A stretch of DNA of 64,000 bases from Butyricicoccus pullicaecorum DSM 23266 (lineage in GTDB: Bacteria; Bacillota; Clostridia; Oscillospirales; Butyricicoccaceae): NCBI RefSeq assembly GCF_900167005.1, contig NZ_FUXW01000002.1:124001-188000 (forward strand), given 5' to 3'. The position numbers and the translations under genes are program-made. This document shows positions 16,237 to 24,110 of the stretch, one piece after another. Numbering within the stretch: position 1 is the stretch's first letter; each line of letters opens with the position of its first letter. The notes under the pieces are model-generated. The model was not told where the DNA came from. It worked only from the letters and a program-made list of their open reading frames with translations, and ran no database searches.

Positions 16237-16647
16237 ATGGACGGGTTCGGAGAACGACTTAGACGGTTGAGAAAAGACTGCGACATCACACAGAGCCAGT
16301 TGGCAGAAGTCATCGGCGTTGTGCCGTCCGCAATCGGGAAATACGAGCGCATACCGCAGGCGTTCCCGAGCGTGGAGGCGTTGATAAAGATAGCCGACTA
16401 CTTCAATGTGAGCATCGACTATCTGCTGAGAGGGACGCAAACCGTCCCTGCCGTTGAGAACAATATCAGCGGCCAGCTAACAAACAGCCCATTCATCCAA
16501 GCCAACCACGGAGGCGTGGTGATTAACGGAGAGCAATCCATTTCGCCGGAGGCGATGGAGCTGCTGCATATCTACGAACAGCTGAGCGGCAGGGAGCGGT
16601 TAAAACTGCTTAACTTTGCCGTCGAGTTAGAGGAGGGTACAAAATGA
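16237..16647 (+). CDS. XRE-family repressor (CI-like)
   Basis: 136 residues. N-terminal HTH (DITQSQLAEVIGVVPSAIG) with the usual YFNVSIDYLL end at about residue 64, followed by a Gly/Asn-rich linker and a short helical C-terminus (LSGRERLKLLNFAVEL), as in many Firmicutes phage repressors lacking a peptidase domain. Ribosome site AAAGGAGG. Its stop overlaps the ATG of the next gene (ATGA), so repressor, unnamed protein and integrase are translationally coupled. Confidence 0.88.
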   Translation: MDGFGERLRRLRKDCDITQSQLAEVIGVVPSAIGKYERIPQAFPSVEALIKIADYFNVSIDYLLRGTQTVPAVENNISGQLTNSPFIQANHGGVVINGEQSISPEAMELLHIYEQLSGRERLKLLNFAVELEEGTK

Positions 16648-17078
16648 AAGTATCACTGGACATTAAAAAGAAGTGCGCATTCTTCTGGCTGCGGGCAATC
16701 CGCTCCGCACGTATCGACAAATGCTGTGCGAAATGCTTTATTGGCGACGCCTTTCACGAGATATTCGAGGGGACGCGCTACAAAGACAAGGCTCATGTGG
16801 AGCTGGACATTGAACCGGACGCAAGGGTAAAAGCCTACTATCTCTGCGGGCTGAGCAACGGCTTTAAGTATGACGAGAATACGCACGTGGCTTTCGTTCC
16901 GTGCGAGGGACAGAATATTGAGATTGAAAATGACCGGATTCGGCTGGTGATTACGGATGCTCGCCAGATTGACTTCCAAAGCTACCAGCCCCACCCAGAG
17001 GGCGAATTTACCGAGGAGCAGCGCACCTGCCGTAACTGGATCTTCGCCAACTACCTGTTAGACGGGATGCCGCTGTGA
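16644..17078 (+). CDS. Unnamed phage protein family, copy 2 of 3
   Basis: 144 residues. Same landmarks as the other two copies: FFWLRAIRSARIDKCCAKCF near residue 13, AYYLCGLSNGF, NTHVAFVP, a DFQSY-P-P-G-FTEEQRTC block and CRNWIFANYLLDGM. Overlaps the repressor gene by ATGA and the integrase gene by GTGA, so it is made with the lysogeny/integration genes, a different context from copies 1 and 3. No membrane or secretion signal. Function unknown; Cys conservation hints at metal binding. Confidence 0.85.
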   Translation: MKVSLDIKKKCAFFWLRAIRSARIDKCCAKCFIGDAFHEIFEGTRYKDKAHVELDIEPDARVKAYYLCGLSNGFKYDENTHVAFVPCEGQNIEIENDRIRLVITDARQIDFQSYQPHPEGEFTEEQRTCRNWIFANYLLDGMPL

Positions 17079-18478
17079 GACGGGCAGCCCTCTATATCCG
17101 CGTTTCCACGCTGGAACAGGCACAAGAGGGCTACTCCGTAGGAGAGCAACGGGAGCGCCTGATTGCGTACTGCAAGGCGCAGGATTGGCTCATAGCGGAC
17201 ATATATGTGGATGGGGGCTACACAGGCAGCAACCTGAACCGCCCCGGCATCCAAAAGCTGATGAGCGAGACAGAGAAGTTCGATGTGGTGCTGGTCTACA
17301 AGTTGGACCGGCTCTCCCGCTCGCAGCGGGACACACTGTATCTCATCGAGGAGATATTCAGGCCGAACAAGGTGGATTTCGTCTCCATGCAGGAGAGCTT
17401 CGATACCTCGTCCCCGTTCGGCAAAGCCATGATAGGTCTGCTTGCGGTATTCGCCCAGCTGGAACGTGAGCAGATAAAGGAGCGCACGTGGATGGGGCGA
17501 GTGGCTCGTGCCAAAACCGGGCTTCACCACGGAGGCGGGAACATCCCTATCGGGTATGACTACGAGGACGGCAAGCTCATCGTAAACCCATACGAGGCAG
17601 AACAGGTTCGGAAGATATATGAGTGGTATCTTTCCGGTTCGTCACTGAAAGCAATAACCGATAAATTGCAGGACGCGGGGTACACGAACAAGTACAGCAG
17701 CTACAATTCGTGGTCGAGCGTGAGAAACATCTTGGAGAATGAAACCTATATCGGGCGTCTGCACTTCGGAGATGTCGTTGTGGATCACGCGCATGAAGCG
17801 ATAATAACGGAGGAACAATTCAATGCCGCACAGATATTGCGTGGAAAGCGCAGAGAGCAGTTCGGGAGCCACGCTTTCCAATCCAAGCACGTGCTGACCG
17901 GACTTCTGTTCTGCGGACACTGCGGAGGCCGGTACTACCTGCGCAACACGGGGAAATACTCTTATTATGCCTGCTACTCCCGAACAAAGCAGATGAAGAA
18001 CATGATAAAGGACCCGAACTGCCAGAATAAGATATGGCGGGCGCAGGACTTGGAGCCTATCATTGAGGAAAAGATACTGGCGCTGCTGCGCAATCCAAAG
18101 ATTGCAGAGGAGCTTGCCGCCGGCAAGCCGAAAGCCGCAGCCCCGGTAAGCAAGAACACTGATATTGAGCGCCGCATCCGTGAGATAGACCGTCAGATCG
18201 GAAAGCTGATGGAGCTTTATCAGCAGGATGATATACCGCCCGAGCTGCTCGGTGAGAAGATAAACCGGCTGTACGGCGAGAAAACCGCATTGGAAAACTC
18301 CATCGCCCCGGTCGAGGAAACCAATGCTATGCCGCTCGATTTAGTGGCCGAGCTTATAACCAACGCTGCGGAAATATGGGACTTCGCCGATGAGAACCAG
18401 AAACGGCGCATCCTGCAAAGCCTCATATCCCGAATTGTCCTGACCGACGACCAAGTTGATATTGAGTGGGCGTTTTAG
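17075..18478 (+). CDS. int: Large serine recombinase (phage integrase)
   Basis: 467 residues. Resolvase domain: YIRVSTLEQ (nucleophile Ser near residue 11), QREGL-type helix, KLDRLSRS (catalytic Arg residues), and LLAVFAQLEREQIKERT. A recombinase domain follows (about 150-255), then a zinc ribbon beginning LLFCGHCGG and a coiled coil (IREIDRQIGKLMELYQQDD). This is the full architecture of phage integrases that insert without accessory factors other than a directionality factor. GTG start coupled to the upstream gene. It lies between early and lysis genes, where attP would be expected, yet far from the apparent prophage edge at 54.86 kb. Confidence 0.95.
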   Translation: MRRAALYIRVSTLEQAQEGYSVGEQRERLIAYCKAQDWLIADIYVDGGYTGSNLNRPGIQKLMSETEKFDVVLVYKLDRLSRSQRDTLYLIEEIFRPNKVDFVSMQESFDTSSPFGKAMIGLLAVFAQLEREQIKERTWMGRVARAKTGLHHGGGNIPIGYDYEDGKLIVNPYEAEQVRKIYEWYLSGSSLKAITDKLQDAGYTNKYSSYNSWSSVRNILENETYIGRLHFGDVVVDHAHEAIITEEQFNAAQILRGKRREQFGSHAFQSKHVLTGLLFCGHCGGRYYLRNTGKYSYYACYSRTKQMKNMIKDPNCQNKIWRAQDLEPIIEEKILALLRNPKIAEELAAGKPKAAAPVSKNTDIERRIREIDRQIGKLMELYQQDDIPPELLGEKINRLYGEKTALENSIAPVEETNAMPLDLVAELITNAAEIWDFADENQKRRILQSLISRIVLTDDQVDIEWAF

Positions 18479-18486
18479 CGCAAAAG

Positions 18487-18532
18487 AAAAAGCCCTCCCG
18501 CGCAGGAATAATCCTGCACGGGAGGGCTTTTT
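18487..18532. terminator. Bidirectional terminator between integrase and lysis genes
   Basis: AAAAAGCCCTCCCG, then CGCAGGA ATAA TCCTGCA, then CGGGAGGGCTTTTT: a 21-bp near-perfect stem flanked by A and T runs, so it stops transcription from both sides of two converging operons. Confidence 0.95.
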
Positions 18533-18535
18533 GGC

Positions 18536-19024
18536 TCACTTAGTTTCGGTGCTCAGCTGAGATACCGCGATGGTAGCGGCGGTGGCAGCCGCAGTGCTGG
18601 CAGCCACTTCGGTGGCTCCGCTGGTGGAAGACGGGAGCGCAATCTTCTGGCGGCGCACCTCGGCTTCAATTTTAGTCGTCAGGTACTCGGTGAGGTCGCC
18701 ATACAGAGCCTCGATAAACGCCTGAGCAGCGGGGCTGATGGACGCCAGACAAGCGGTTAGCGCCTTTCGCGCTGCCTCTTTCTGGGCCTCCAAGTCAAAC
18801 TTACCGGCCTGCTTCAAAGCGTCAACGTAGGTCTGGCTGGTGGCTGCTACGGCAGCGGAAACCGCATCAGCGATTTCCGTGATGTAGCCCTGCGCCTTGA
18901 CATCATCCGTCTCGGCGGCCACATTTGCGGCAACCCGCTTGATGTAGGTGATGGCGAATGCGGTCAGCACAGGAACCGCAGCCGTGATTACGGCAATCAA
19001 CAGGTCAGACAAAAGTTCGTTCAT
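18536..19024 (-). CDS. Holin, LLH / superfamily 6-like
   Basis: 162 residues. One N-terminal membrane segment (LLIAVITAAVPVLTAFAITY), a basic turn (IKRVAANVAAETDD), then a long Ala-rich helix and a Thr/Ala tail. This single-span plus coiled-region pattern matches the LLH-type holins encoded beside endolysins. Last gene of the leftward late operon, directly after the endolysin gene. The holin call rests on shape and position. Confidence 0.75.
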   Translation of the reverse strand: MNELLSDLLIAVITAAVPVLTAFAITYIKRVAANVAAETDDVKAQGYITEIADAVSAAVAATSQTYVDALKQAGKFDLEAQKEAARKALTACLASISPAAQAFIEALYGDLTEYLTTKIEAEVRRQKIALPSSTSGATEVAASTAAATAATIAVSQLSTETK

Positions 19025-19040
19025 GGTGATAACCTCCTAA

Positions 19041-20567
19041 TTACATTTTTTCGCAGTGGTCGAGGGAGATCCAGCCTGCACCGGATTTCAGCTTGCCCCA
19101 CTTCGAGGCTCCCGTGCCGGTGGCCTCCTGCACGATGGTGTAGACGCCCGGCTTGATTACACCTTTCTTGGCGTTGTTCGTGCCGGGGCCGCTGCGGATA
19201 TTCAGGTCGGTGATTTTCACACGAACCATATAGTTGACCGCAGCAGAGCCGCCGGCCACCGAGACAGCGCTTGCGTCCACCCATCCGTAGACGTTGCTTG
19301 TGCCGTTGGTGTGGATGACGTGATACGGATGCTTGGCGTTAGCGGACACAGCTGTGATTTTGGCGGGACCAGCCTTTGCAGCGGAGCCGCTGGCGGCGTT
19401 TGCACTGGTGTAGTGCTTACCGCCCGCAAAATTCACAACCGTGCCTACGCTCAGCCCAGAAGCAGGGGCGCTCGGCGTCGAGGGCTGTACAGTGGAGCCT
19501 CCAAGCTGCGCTGTTACCTTGCTGGCGAGGTCTCCCATACGGGCGAACATCCAGTTTCCGGGGCAGCTTTTGTTGGCGAACCATCTGTGGACGGTCAAGA
19601 CCATCTCATCCGACTTCGGAGAGTAGTTGAGCGTCTTGTTCTTGTCGCCCAGCCAAAGCAGCTTCTTCTTGCCGTTGCGCTTGCAGATGTCCACGCAGAG
19701 CGCGATGAGCTTCTGGTACACTACGTCCTTAAAAGCGTAAGGCTCAGTGGTGTCAGACGCGCACTCGATGGTTACGGCCCGCTGGTCGTTGGCGTTGGAA
19801 GAAGTACACCAAGAACGGTTGCCCTCGTCCACGCACAGAAGCACCCGCCCGTCCGGGCCGATGCCATAATTGCAGGACGCCTGACGGGATGTGGGGGCAA
19901 AGATATTGCCCAGCGTCTCAACAGAGCACTGGCCCACCACACAATGCGGAGTGATGCGGTCAATGGCGTGGGTGCGCTTACCCGAATGGTTCGGGCTGAG
20001 TTTTGTGTAGTTTACAAGTGGGCTGTTTCCCATAAGATTTCCTCCATTTCCGGGCTTTGCTGCTGCGGCATACCTGTCAAAGTAGGTCTGCCCATAGCCG
20101 GCCCTTTTCACCTTTACCGCCTCGCTCTGGTCTGCGGGGCGCTCAAAATTGAGAAGAACGCTGTCGCTGGCAGCCCGCACGGTGGTGGCGGTTTTCAGCG
20201 TGGACAGAACCTGCTTGTAGCTGCCTGACAGCTCTTGAAAAAGAAAATCGAGCTGCATTTCCAAGTCCCCGATGGACTTTCCTGCGGCTCGTGCGAAGTC
20301 AAGCATATTCTGTTTTCTGCTCCAAAACGTCCACTGCGCGAGGCCATATCCGGCGCTGTCACGGACAAAGTTCTGATACGAGCCGCTATCCACAGCGGCG
20401 GTATAGCTGTCATCCGTAAAGCCCAGCTTCTTCTCGTAGGTGTTTTGCAGGTTCTTCGGGGAAAGCCCGCTCTCTGCGAACAGGTTTCCCATCAACCCTG
20501 CGGCGCCGGCTTTGCTCAGCCCTTTCCCGATGAGGTAGTTCCAGATCCTCTCCTCATTCGTGCTCAT
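19041..20567 (-). CDS. Modular endolysin: tail-lysozyme, amidase and two SH3 domains
   Basis: 508 residues. Domain 1 (about 1-150) is phage tail lysozyme-like, with GAAGLMGNLFAESGL and GYGLAQWTF. Domain 2 (about 180-345) is an Amidase_2/PGRP domain: THAIDRITPHCVVG, TIECASDT and a C-terminal HRWFANKSCPGNW supply the zinc ligands. Domains 3 and 4 are SH3-like (about 375-430 and 445-508; the last has DLNIRSGPGTNNAKKG). Two different catalytic domains plus cell-wall binding fit host lysis. Ribosome site AAAGGAG. No signal peptide, so it depends on the holin. Confidence 0.92.
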   Translation of the reverse strand: MSTNEERIWNYLIGKGLSKAGAAGLMGNLFAESGLSPKNLQNTYEKKLGFTDDSYTAAVDSGSYQNFVRDSAGYGLAQWTFWSRKQNMLDFARAAGKSIGDLEMQLDFLFQELSGSYKQVLSTLKTATTVRAASDSVLLNFERPADQSEAVKVKRAGYGQTYFDRYAAAAKPGNGGNLMGNSPLVNYTKLSPNHSGKRTHAIDRITPHCVVGQCSVETLGNIFAPTSRQASCNYGIGPDGRVLLCVDEGNRSWCTSSNANDQRAVTIECASDTTEPYAFKDVVYQKLIALCVDICKRNGKKKLLWLGDKNKTLNYSPKSDEMVLTVHRWFANKSCPGNWMFARMGDLASKVTAQLGGSTVQPSTPSAPASGLSVGTVVNFAGGKHYTSANAASGSAAKAGPAKITAVSANAKHPYHVIHTNGTSNVYGWVDASAVSVAGGSAAVNYMVRVKITDLNIRSGPGTNNAKKGVIKPGVYTIVQEATGTGASKWGKLKSGAGWISLDHCEKM

Positions 20568-20579
20568 GCTTTACTCCTT

Positions 20580-20939
20580 TCAACCGGTCCCGGAGTTTGT
20601 GTGTTCGTCAGAGGGCCTGTCCCTGTCCGGCCACCGGTTATTTTTACTCAGGTTTTCGACAGCGGATTTTATACAGTAGGCAAGCACCACACCGATAATC
20701 TCCGTAACTGCCACTTGGGACAGGCTCTCGGCAATCTGCATCTTATCGAGGTAGGCAAGGATATAGCTGCACCATACCCACGCAAACCCGTTTATCAGGC
20801 AGACCCAGATTACCTTTTTGGTAGTCTCCGCTTTCTGCTTCTTCGTCTTGCGGCTCTTTCCGCTGCTCAAGCGAATCAGCAAGAGAGAGCCTAAGACGCC
20901 GAGGAAAACGGATGCTACCGCAGTAAGAACAATTACCAC
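20580..20939 (-). CDS. Small two-span membrane protein, possible second holin
   Basis: 119 residues from a GTG after GGAGGAGG. Membrane segment 1 is residues 2-22 (VIVLTAVASVFLGVLGSLLL), followed by a very basic stretch (SGKSRKTKKQKAETTKK) and one or two further hydrophobic stretches (VIWVCLINGFAWVWCSYILA; VTEIIGVVLAYCI). Position just upstream of the endolysin suggests a holin or antiholin; no family is recognised with certainty. Confidence 0.65.
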   Translation of the reverse strand: MVIVLTAVASVFLGVLGSLLLIRLSSGKSRKTKKQKAETTKKVIWVCLINGFAWVWCSYILAYLDKMQIAESLSQVAVTEIIGVVLAYCIKSAVENLSKNNRWPDRDRPSDEHTNSGTG

Positions 20940-20955
20940 GGCATTCCTCCTCCTT

Positions 20956-21339
20956 TTACTTCACAGGCAGCTCCATGACTTCCTCCATGAGCTTGTCCAG
21001 ATTCCCATTCCCGCCAAGCGCGTTATGATAAACGCCGTGCATATCAATCAGGTCTTGGCGGTCGTCAAAGTCGATCTTGCCGTCCCGAATGAATCGTCTG
21101 CCCAGATATTTGATGCGGTCGTGCAGAATCACACGCTCACCGACCCGCAAAGAAGCAAGGTCATCTTGGAGCCGTTTTGTCGTGTCCTTTTCCTGCTGCT
21201 CATCGGCAGCCTGCTTGTCAGCGTCCCTGTCCTCTTTGGCGGCCTTGCGGTTAAGATGCCACATGATTACCCCGTCAAGGGTCTTCATCGCGGCAGCCGC
21301 AACGCCGCCACTTAACAGGCAGAGCACAATTTCGTTCAT
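20956..21339 (-). CDS. Membrane-anchored coiled-coil protein of the lysis region
   Basis: 127 residues; start at 21,339 (MNEIVLCLLSGGVAAAAM) set by AGAGGAGG. One N-terminal hydrophobic segment, then a highly charged helix (RKAAKEDRDADKQAADEQQE) and a C-terminal part with two short helices. The shape recalls XhlA/haemolysin-type or spanin-like lysis accessories, but no motif confirms this. Confidence 0.6.
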   Translation of the reverse strand: MNEIVLCLLSGGVAAAAMKTLDGVIMWHLNRKAAKEDRDADKQAADEQQEKDTTKRLQDDLASLRVGERVILHDRIKYLGRRFIRDGKIDFDDRQDLIDMHGVYHNALGGNGNLDKLMEEVMELPVK

Positions 21340-21358
21340 TTCAATCCCTCCTCTGAGA

Positions 21359-22021
21359 TTACAGCCCGTCAATTACCTCGACGGCATAGTCCAGGCAGCT
21401 TTTTGCCGTCTGGTTTTTCTCCCGCCAGTATTCTGCCGCCCCTCCCGAAAGGCTGTCTGCTACGGCCTTGATGATAAGGCACGGGACGCGGTTTCGGTCG
21501 CAGGTGAGCAGAATGGCTGCGGATTCCATGTCGCAGATGTCGGCTCCGAACTCGTTGTGCAGCCATAGCTTCTCTGCGGCGTCTCCCACAAACTTGTCAC
21601 CGGATGCGCAAACCACCCGGCGAAGTTCGGGGGAGGCCAGCTCCGTGAAAGCAGTGCTTACCGGCAGCAGCCGGTCTGGGTATTCCAAATAGCGGCCAGC
21701 TGGCACATTATCAACGGCAAACAGGTCGTACTGATAATGCGCCACCTTTACCACGACGCACACCTCGCCGGGGTGCAAGTTATCAGTGCAGCCGCCCACA
21801 ACGCCATAGTTGAGGACCGCCGCCACTTTGTACTTGTCGATGAGGTACTGCGTCGCTGCCGCCGCATAAATTTCGCCAGCTCCACACCGTATGGCATAGA
21901 GCTGGCAATTCTTCGTCTGATAGAGGGTCACGCCCATTTTGTCTTTCGTGGGGCGGCCCTCTCCAAACCGTTGCCGCAGAGCGTCATCCTCCACGGCAAC
22001 CACCAATCCTACTTTTCTCAC
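21359..22021 (-). CDS. MTA/SAH nucleosidase-like nucleoside phosphorylase
   Basis: 220 residues with the PNP/UDP phosphorylase fold: N-terminal VGLVVAVEDDALRQ (MTAN-type start), NYGVVGGCTD, phosphate/ribose loop region, CDMESAAILLTC (the Met-Glu pair binds ribose) and a catalytic-Asp segment KAVADSLSG. Expected reaction: cleavage of the glycosidic bond of methylthioadenosine or S-adenosylhomocysteine. Odd position between XkdX and lysis genes. Together with the SAM synthetase gene at 48,780-49,574 it suggests a phage-managed SAM/SAH pool. Start (ATG 22,021) overlaps the upstream stop. Confidence 0.85.
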   Translation of the reverse strand: MRKVGLVVAVEDDALRQRFGEGRPTKDKMGVTLYQTKNCQLYAIRCGAGEIYAAAATQYLIDKYKVAAVLNYGVVGGCTDNLHPGEVCVVVKVAHYQYDLFAVDNVPAGRYLEYPDRLLPVSTAFTELASPELRRVVCASGDKFVGDAAEKLWLHNEFGADICDMESAAILLTCDRNRVPCLIIKAVADSLSGGAAEYWREKNQTAKSCLDYAVEVIDGL

Positions 22022-22212
22022 GACTGTTCACTCGGCGCGGCAGACTTTGCCGCGTACTCCTCTCCGGTGATCTCCTTGTACTTTTCAGCGGTAATCTCGC
22101 CGTCCTCCACGCGGGACGCCAGCTCGGTCTTTACCCCGCTGCGGCGGTAATCGGGAACGGAATCCCAAACCTGTGTACCGGCAATCAGTCTGTTAGCCCA
22201 AATTTTGTTCAT
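22018..22212 (-). CDS. XkdX-like small tail protein
   Basis: 64 residues starting MNKIWANRLIAG after GGGAGG. The C-terminal EDGEITAEKYKEITGEEY is the XkdX signature, a short protein found after tail-fibre genes in Bacillus PBSX-like phages. The long upstream frame extension is a shadow of the neighbouring gene. Couples to the nucleosidase gene by ATGA. Confidence 0.75.
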   Translation of the reverse strand: MNKIWANRLIAGTQVWDSVPDYRRSGVKTELASRVEDGEITAEKYKEITGEEYAAKSAAPSEQS

Positions 22213-22648
22213 TGATAGTACCTCCCTCACTAATTGTGCTGATGATAGCGTCAATTTCGCATACAGCGTCCTCAACGGCGCTGATACGCACGTCGTTCGC
22301 GTCGTCCTGCTCGCACAGGGCGTCTTCGATTTCGCCCATCCGTGCGCCGGCAAGCTCGTCGTACTCGCACAGGGCGTCTTCCAATGCGGCAGTGCTCTCC
22401 ACAAGCTGCTGGGCGACGGGGCCGGTCTTATCGGTAAACCGGTAGTGCCGGTCAATCTCGTACCAGTCGTAGCAGTTTCCCTCGCCGTCCTCCAAGCTGT
22501 CCAGCTTGCGGACTACGCGGAAACAGTCTGTCACGGTCTGGTCGGGATAGCTCCGCTCGATCTGGTGAAACCCGGTCAAGTCGGAATGCTCACTGCCCTT
22601 TGTCTTGAGGACTTCGATGTCTTCCTGCGTTCCAAATACATACTCCAC
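22193..22648 (-). CDS. Helical protein with three 18-residue EDA-CE repeats
   Basis: 151 residues from a GTG 7 bases after GGAGG; overlaps the end of the reverse-transcriptase gene by 73 bases. The N-terminal 75 residues are alpha/beta with acidic character (ERSYPDQTVTDCFRVVRKLD). Residues 87-135 hold three 18-residue repeats starting ALEDALCE, EIEDALCE and AVEDAVCE, predicted to form a regular helix with evenly spaced Cys. It occupies the slot after the RT, but is acidic, unlike known DGR accessory proteins (Avd). Likely a tail-fibre-associated protein; function unknown. Confidence 0.75.
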   Translation of the reverse strand: MEYVFGTQEDIEVLKTKGSEHSDLTGFHQIERSYPDQTVTDCFRVVRKLDSLEDGEGNCYDWYEIDRHYRFTDKTGPVAQQLVESTAALEDALCEYDELAGARMGEIEDALCEQDDANDVRISAVEDAVCEIDAIISTISEGGTINEQNLG

Positions 22649-23772
22649 GTCAGTTCCTCCTTTCGCTGCTTTTGACGGATGATTCTTTTCAGGTCACGCA
22701 CAAGGCGTTCGCCTTTATACAGAAGCCGGTAAAGGTTGTAGTTATTGCAGTGTTTCAGCTGTCCGAGCCTTGAAATCAGGCTCGCAGCCGCTCCTGCCAT
22801 GATGCGCTTGCCCTGTCTCTTTCTCTTGCGGTATCGGGCAATCGCCCGTTTGATGCGCAGGAGATTGTGCTTGCGCGGAATTGTGAAGCCTCGACCGTAC
22901 CGATACCCTACGGCGTTTGGCAGACGGCTCTTTTGCCTCGCAAATCCGCGCCTCGGTGGTTCCAGCGGCGTCTTCGGGTTTACGCGGGCAATCGGAAATA
23001 TCTGCCAGTCGCCTTTCAGCTCAAGCTGGTGCTCCGTCAGCCATTTCTCAACGAGAAGCCGGAGCTTTTTCAGCTTTCGCTTATTCGGGCCGAACACCGT
23101 GAGGTTGTCCATGTACCGGACATAGTGGGCGCACAGCCCGCTATTACGGATCATCTGGTCCAGCGGCTGCAAAACGGTGTTTGCGAACCACTGCGAGGTA
23201 TAGGAGCCGATACGGACGCCATCTTTCACAATGCGCCAAATCAGGTCGAGGACATGCCGGTCTTTAATCAGGCGGCGCATACGGTCCATTACGACCTCCG
23301 GTTTCAGGCTGTCATAGAAATGGCGCACATCGCCGCACAGCTCGTACCGAGTGCCTTTCAGGTCGTGATTCATCCAGCTTTCGATTGCCGCCCGTGCTTG
23401 GTGCGGGCCTCTGTCCCTAATACTGCCGCAGCAGTAATGGTCCATGCCCCGCATGAAGATTGGCTGCAAAATCTGGATAAGCGCGTGATGGACATACTGG
23501 TCGGGCCACTGCGCGGGTTCGCTCACCGTTCTCCACTTCTGGGCGCTTGCGTCCCATCTGCGGGTCGTGTGAGGCGGTTTCTGTTCAAAGCCGTCGATGA
23601 TAATTTGCCGCAGCTCCTTGATGCGCTCCTCTTTGGTCTCCTCCACCCAAGCAGTGCATTTATTCGGGCGGTGGTGGGTGCGCCAATGATGTGTGCGGTT
23701 TACTTCGTCGATGGCTCTTGATAAATTCTCATCTGAGATTAAAGGTTCAAATAGGTTCTTTGCTCTTTTCAC
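22576..23772 (-). CDS. DGR reverse transcriptase
   Basis: 398 residues from a GTG at 23,772 (VKRAKNLFEPLI), 12 bases after AAGGAGG; the frame is open further up to 23,916 but that part reads unlike an RT. Motif A is CGDVRHFYDSL (Asp 148), the DGR-typical GxxxSQ is IGSYTSQWFAN (188-198), and the catalytic box is YMDN (220-223), with Asn where most RTs have a second Asp. The C-terminal half is very basic with VGYRYGRGFT. It copies the TR RNA into mutated cDNA for the tail-fibre gene. TR lies directly upstream, the target gene beyond it, all on the minus strand. Confidence 0.95.
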   Translation of the reverse strand: MKRAKNLFEPLISDENLSRAIDEVNRTHHWRTHHRPNKCTAWVEETKEERIKELRQIIIDGFEQKPPHTTRRWDASAQKWRTVSEPAQWPDQYVHHALIQILQPIFMRGMDHYCCGSIRDRGPHQARAAIESWMNHDLKGTRYELCGDVRHFYDSLKPEVVMDRMRRLIKDRHVLDLIWRIVKDGVRIGSYTSQWFANTVLQPLDQMIRNSGLCAHYVRYMDNLTVFGPNKRKLKKLRLLVEKWLTEHQLELKGDWQIFPIARVNPKTPLEPPRRGFARQKSRLPNAVGYRYGRGFTIPRKHNLLRIKRAIARYRKRKRQGKRIMAGAAASLISRLGQLKHCNNYNLYRLLYKGERLVRDLKRIIRQKQRKEELTWSMYLERRKTSKSSRQRAVSIPT

Positions 23773-23924
23773 AGGGACTGGTATCCTCCTTTTAGCTGTA
23801 CGAGCTTTCCAACGCCTCTTTCGAGGTGTACTAACCCGCTCCCTGAACTGCTTATCTTCACCGAGAGGTGCGCGACTACCTGTGCCGTGGTTTGGAGGTT
23901 TGTCAGCAAGACACATAAAAGGGT

Positions 23925-24061
23925 GCGGCAGCCGATGTTCGTGTTCGAGTTCGACACGCTGTTGTAGTTGACGTAGAACAAACCGTGGTTGGTGTTGCGG
24001 TTATAGTTGCCACCAACGTAGAGGCACGGGTTCGACGAGTTGAAGTTCCAGTTATCGCACG
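23925..24061 (-). repeat. DGR template repeat (TR)
   Basis: 137 bp that align without gaps to 24,184-24,320. There are 17 differences, and every one lies at an adenine of the TR coding (minus) strand; none of the roughly 100 non-adenine positions differs. Of 36 TR adenines 17 are changed. TR codons at these sites are mostly AAC/AAT, the classic template design giving many amino acids by adenine mutation. It sits between the RT gene and the target gene. Confidence 0.97.
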
Positions 24062-24110
24062 TCACGCCGAACAGTTGACATCGGTACTGCACAGGTAGCC
24101 CCGGATGGTC

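Noticed and set aside
23769-24092. 107-codon minus-strand open frame with Asn-rich sequence resembling the fibre C-terminus
   Set aside because: It is the translation of the DGR template repeat continuing into RT leader DNA; TR is a non-coding template, and the frame has no ribosome site.
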